Of a DNA stretch of 64,000 nt, positions 62,555 to 64,000 are shown piece by piece. Under the pieces are notes generated by a model that worked only from the letters and a program-made list of their open reading frames with translations, searched no databases and had not been told where the DNA came from. Origin of the DNA: Schleiferiaceae bacterium (GTDB lineage: Bacteria > Bacteroidota > Bacteroidia > Flavobacteriales > Schleiferiaceae); assembly GCA_028357285.1 (NCBI GenBank), contig JAOMWM010000001.1, positions 186,001-250,000 of the forward strand, given 5' to 3'. Position 1 is the first letter of the stretch. Each line of letters begins with the position of its first letter. The translations under genes and the position numbers were made by a program.

Positions 62555-63997
62555 ATGCTAAAGCAAACTCTTGCACAAAAACTTCAACAGAAGCTGAGTC
62601 CACAACAGATTCAACTTATGAAGCTTGTGCAATTGCCCACACAAAGTTTAGAGGCACGAATCAAGCAAGAGATTGAGGAAAATCCCGCCTTACAGGAGGG
62701 AAAAGAAAAAACTGAAGACACTTTTGACAACGATGCTTCCGACGAACGCGAAGTACGTGACTCCATGGAGGAAATAAATTGGGACGATTATCTTGGAGAC
62801 GACGATACGCCCGATTATAGAACCAAAGCCAATAATTACAGCTCAGATGACGAGCTGTACGAAGCACCGGTCATAGTCAACGAGACCTTTCACGATAGTC
62901 TCATTTCACAATTGCGTCTGAGGGACTTAAATGCTGAGGAACTTGAATTGGCCACTTACCTTGTAGGCACGATTGATGATGACGGACTTTTGCGACGTGA
63001 ACTCATAGATATCGTTGACGATTTGGCCTTTTCGCAAGGAGTCTTTACCGAAGAAAAGGAACTGGAACGACTCTTGGAATTGATTCAAGATTTAGACCCT
63101 CCTGGGGTAGGTGGTCGCAATTTAAGGGAGTGCCTGATCCTCCAACTAGAACGCAAACGGCCTTCCTTTAAGGTGAATCTCGCACTCAGTATACTCGAAG
63201 ATCATTTCGACAGCTTCGTGAAACGCCACTATCAAAAATTGATGGATCGATTAGGCGTTAACGAGGATGAACTCCGCGACGCCATTGAAGAAGTTGGACG
63301 GTTAAATCCAAAACCGGGTGGCTCTTCTAATCTTAGTCGACCCACTGAAAATGTAATACCGGATTACAACTTAGAGATTGTTGACGAAGAGCTTCAACTT
63401 ACGCTGAACGGTCGAAATGCGCCCGAATTAAGCTTGAGCAACCAGTACCGTGAAATGCTTGAGCACTATAAAGCAAGCAAGGAAAAAAATAAAGCTGAGA
63501 AAGAGGCCGCCTTATTTGTGAAACAAAAATTGGACAGCGCAAAATGGTTTATCGATGCCATTGTACAGCGGCAACAAACCTTAATGCTCACGATGCAGTC
63601 CATTCTTAATTATCAACAGGATTATTTTCTTACGGGCGATGAGCGCAAGCTTCGTCCAATGATACTTAAGGACATTGCAGAAGAAATCGGCATGGACATT
63701 TCTACGGTCAGTCGTGTCGCCTCAAACAAATATATCCAGACGCCTTACGGCACATTTCTGATCAAACGGTTTTTCTCCGAATCCATGACCAATGCAGACG
63801 GTGAGGAAGTAAGTACTCGGGAAATCAAGAAAATTTTAGAGGATACAGTATCCGAAGAGAACAAACGAAAACCCATGACTGACGATGCGCTCGCAAAAAT
63901 CCTAAAAGAAAAAGGTTATCCTATTGCCCGTCGTACCGTTGCGAAATATAGAGAACAGCTAGATATTCCAGTAGCAAGAATGCGAAAAGAACTCTAA
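62555..63997 (+). CDS. rpoN: RNA polymerase sigma-54 factor
   Basis: Alternative sigma factor that binds -24/-12 promoters and needs an AAA+ activator. The N-terminal Gln/Leu-rich region I (KQTLAQKLQQKLSPQQIQLM) is followed by an acidic region II (about 50-110), the core-binding region and the DNA-binding domain with the RpoN box as ARRTVAKYRE (about residues 459-468) near the C-terminus. 480 residues is typical for Bacteroidota. It is complete: the stop is at 63995-63997, and the window's last three bases are ATG, which may start the next gene. Confidence 0.96.
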   Translation: MLKQTLAQKLQQKLSPQQIQLMKLVQLPTQSLEARIKQEIEENPALQEGKEKTEDTFDNDASDEREVRDSMEEINWDDYLGDDDTPDYRTKANNYSSDDELYEAPVIVNETFHDSLISQLRLRDLNAEELELATYLVGTIDDDGLLRRELIDIVDDLAFSQGVFTEEKELERLLELIQDLDPPGVGGRNLRECLILQLERKRPSFKVNLALSILEDHFDSFVKRHYQKLMDRLGVNEDELRDAIEEVGRLNPKPGGSSNLSRPTENVIPDYNLEIVDEELQLTLNGRNAPELSLSNQYREMLEHYKASKEKNKAEKEAALFVKQKLDSAKWFIDAIVQRQQTLMLTMQSILNYQQDYFLTGDERKLRPMILKDIAEEIGMDISTVSRVASNKYIQTPYGTFLIKRFFSESMTNADGEEVSTREIKKILEDTVSEENKRKPMTDDALAKILKEKGYPIARRTVAKYREQLDIPVARMRKEL

Positions 63998-64000
63998 ATG

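Overview
The window is a chromosomal segment of a Bacteroidota bacterium, most likely a flavobacterium-like member of the Flavobacteriales. The evidence is the gene order glmS, DUF4270, glycogen-synthase-like, panC, panD; large secreted proteins with C-terminal type IX secretion sorting domains; an S46 dipeptidyl peptidase; DUF2795 and DUF4270 proteins; and several promoters matching the Bacteroidota -7 element TAnnTTTG. I cannot name the genus from sequence alone.

Layout. 1-3.8 kb (minus strand): end-truncated glmS, a DUF4270 lipoprotein and a one-domain glycogen/starch synthase homologue. 3.9-7.4 kb (plus): panC, panD, a flippase-like membrane protein and radA. 7.4-9.3 kb: an OmpA-family lipoprotein and a membrane-anchored coiled-coil partner. 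9.3-22.3 kb: comF, a 1100-residue T9SS adhesin-like protein, two small envelope genes, SCO/cytochrome c, an ABC-F ATPase, a LolD/MacB-type ATPase, a DPP IV-like peptidase, a small membrane protein and a Kazal-type lipoprotein. 22.3-31.4 kb (minus): a DPP7-like S46 peptidase, the 2-oxoglutarate dehydrogenase E2/E1 pair, DUF2795, a cobalamin adenosyltransferase and a long PurF-like amidotransferase. 31.5-35.4 kb: a divergent four-gene module for 3-hydroxyanthranilate degradation (dioxygenase, ACMSD, semialdehyde dehydrogenase, oxalocrotonate decarboxylase). 35.5-40.2 kb: a barrel protein, an unrecognised one-pass membrane protein, the P-II/AmtB ammonium pair, a DUF6992-like protein and tRNA-Ala(GGC).

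The accessory island is 40.3-45.5 kb. It looks more AT-rich than its surroundings. It holds small, mostly unrecognised, mostly exported proteins on the minus strand, punctuated by five direct repeats (A-E). Each repeat is a degenerate copy of the last 15-36 codons of a tyrosine recombinase gene, including its stop codon. Every cargo block is followed by one such tail. Four of the cargo genes are paralogues that keep the same signal-peptide DNA but have different middles. DUF6150-type proteins bracket the array. I see no intact recombinase in the window. This cassette-like array is the strongest candidate for something undescribed.

45.7-64 kb returns to ordinary chromosome: a CotH-kinase/lamin-tail T9SS protein, two DEAD-box helicases around a DUF1456 protein, YceI, a compact dxs, a TetR-TolC-MFP-RND efflux operon read right to left, then asnS and rpoN on the plus strand.
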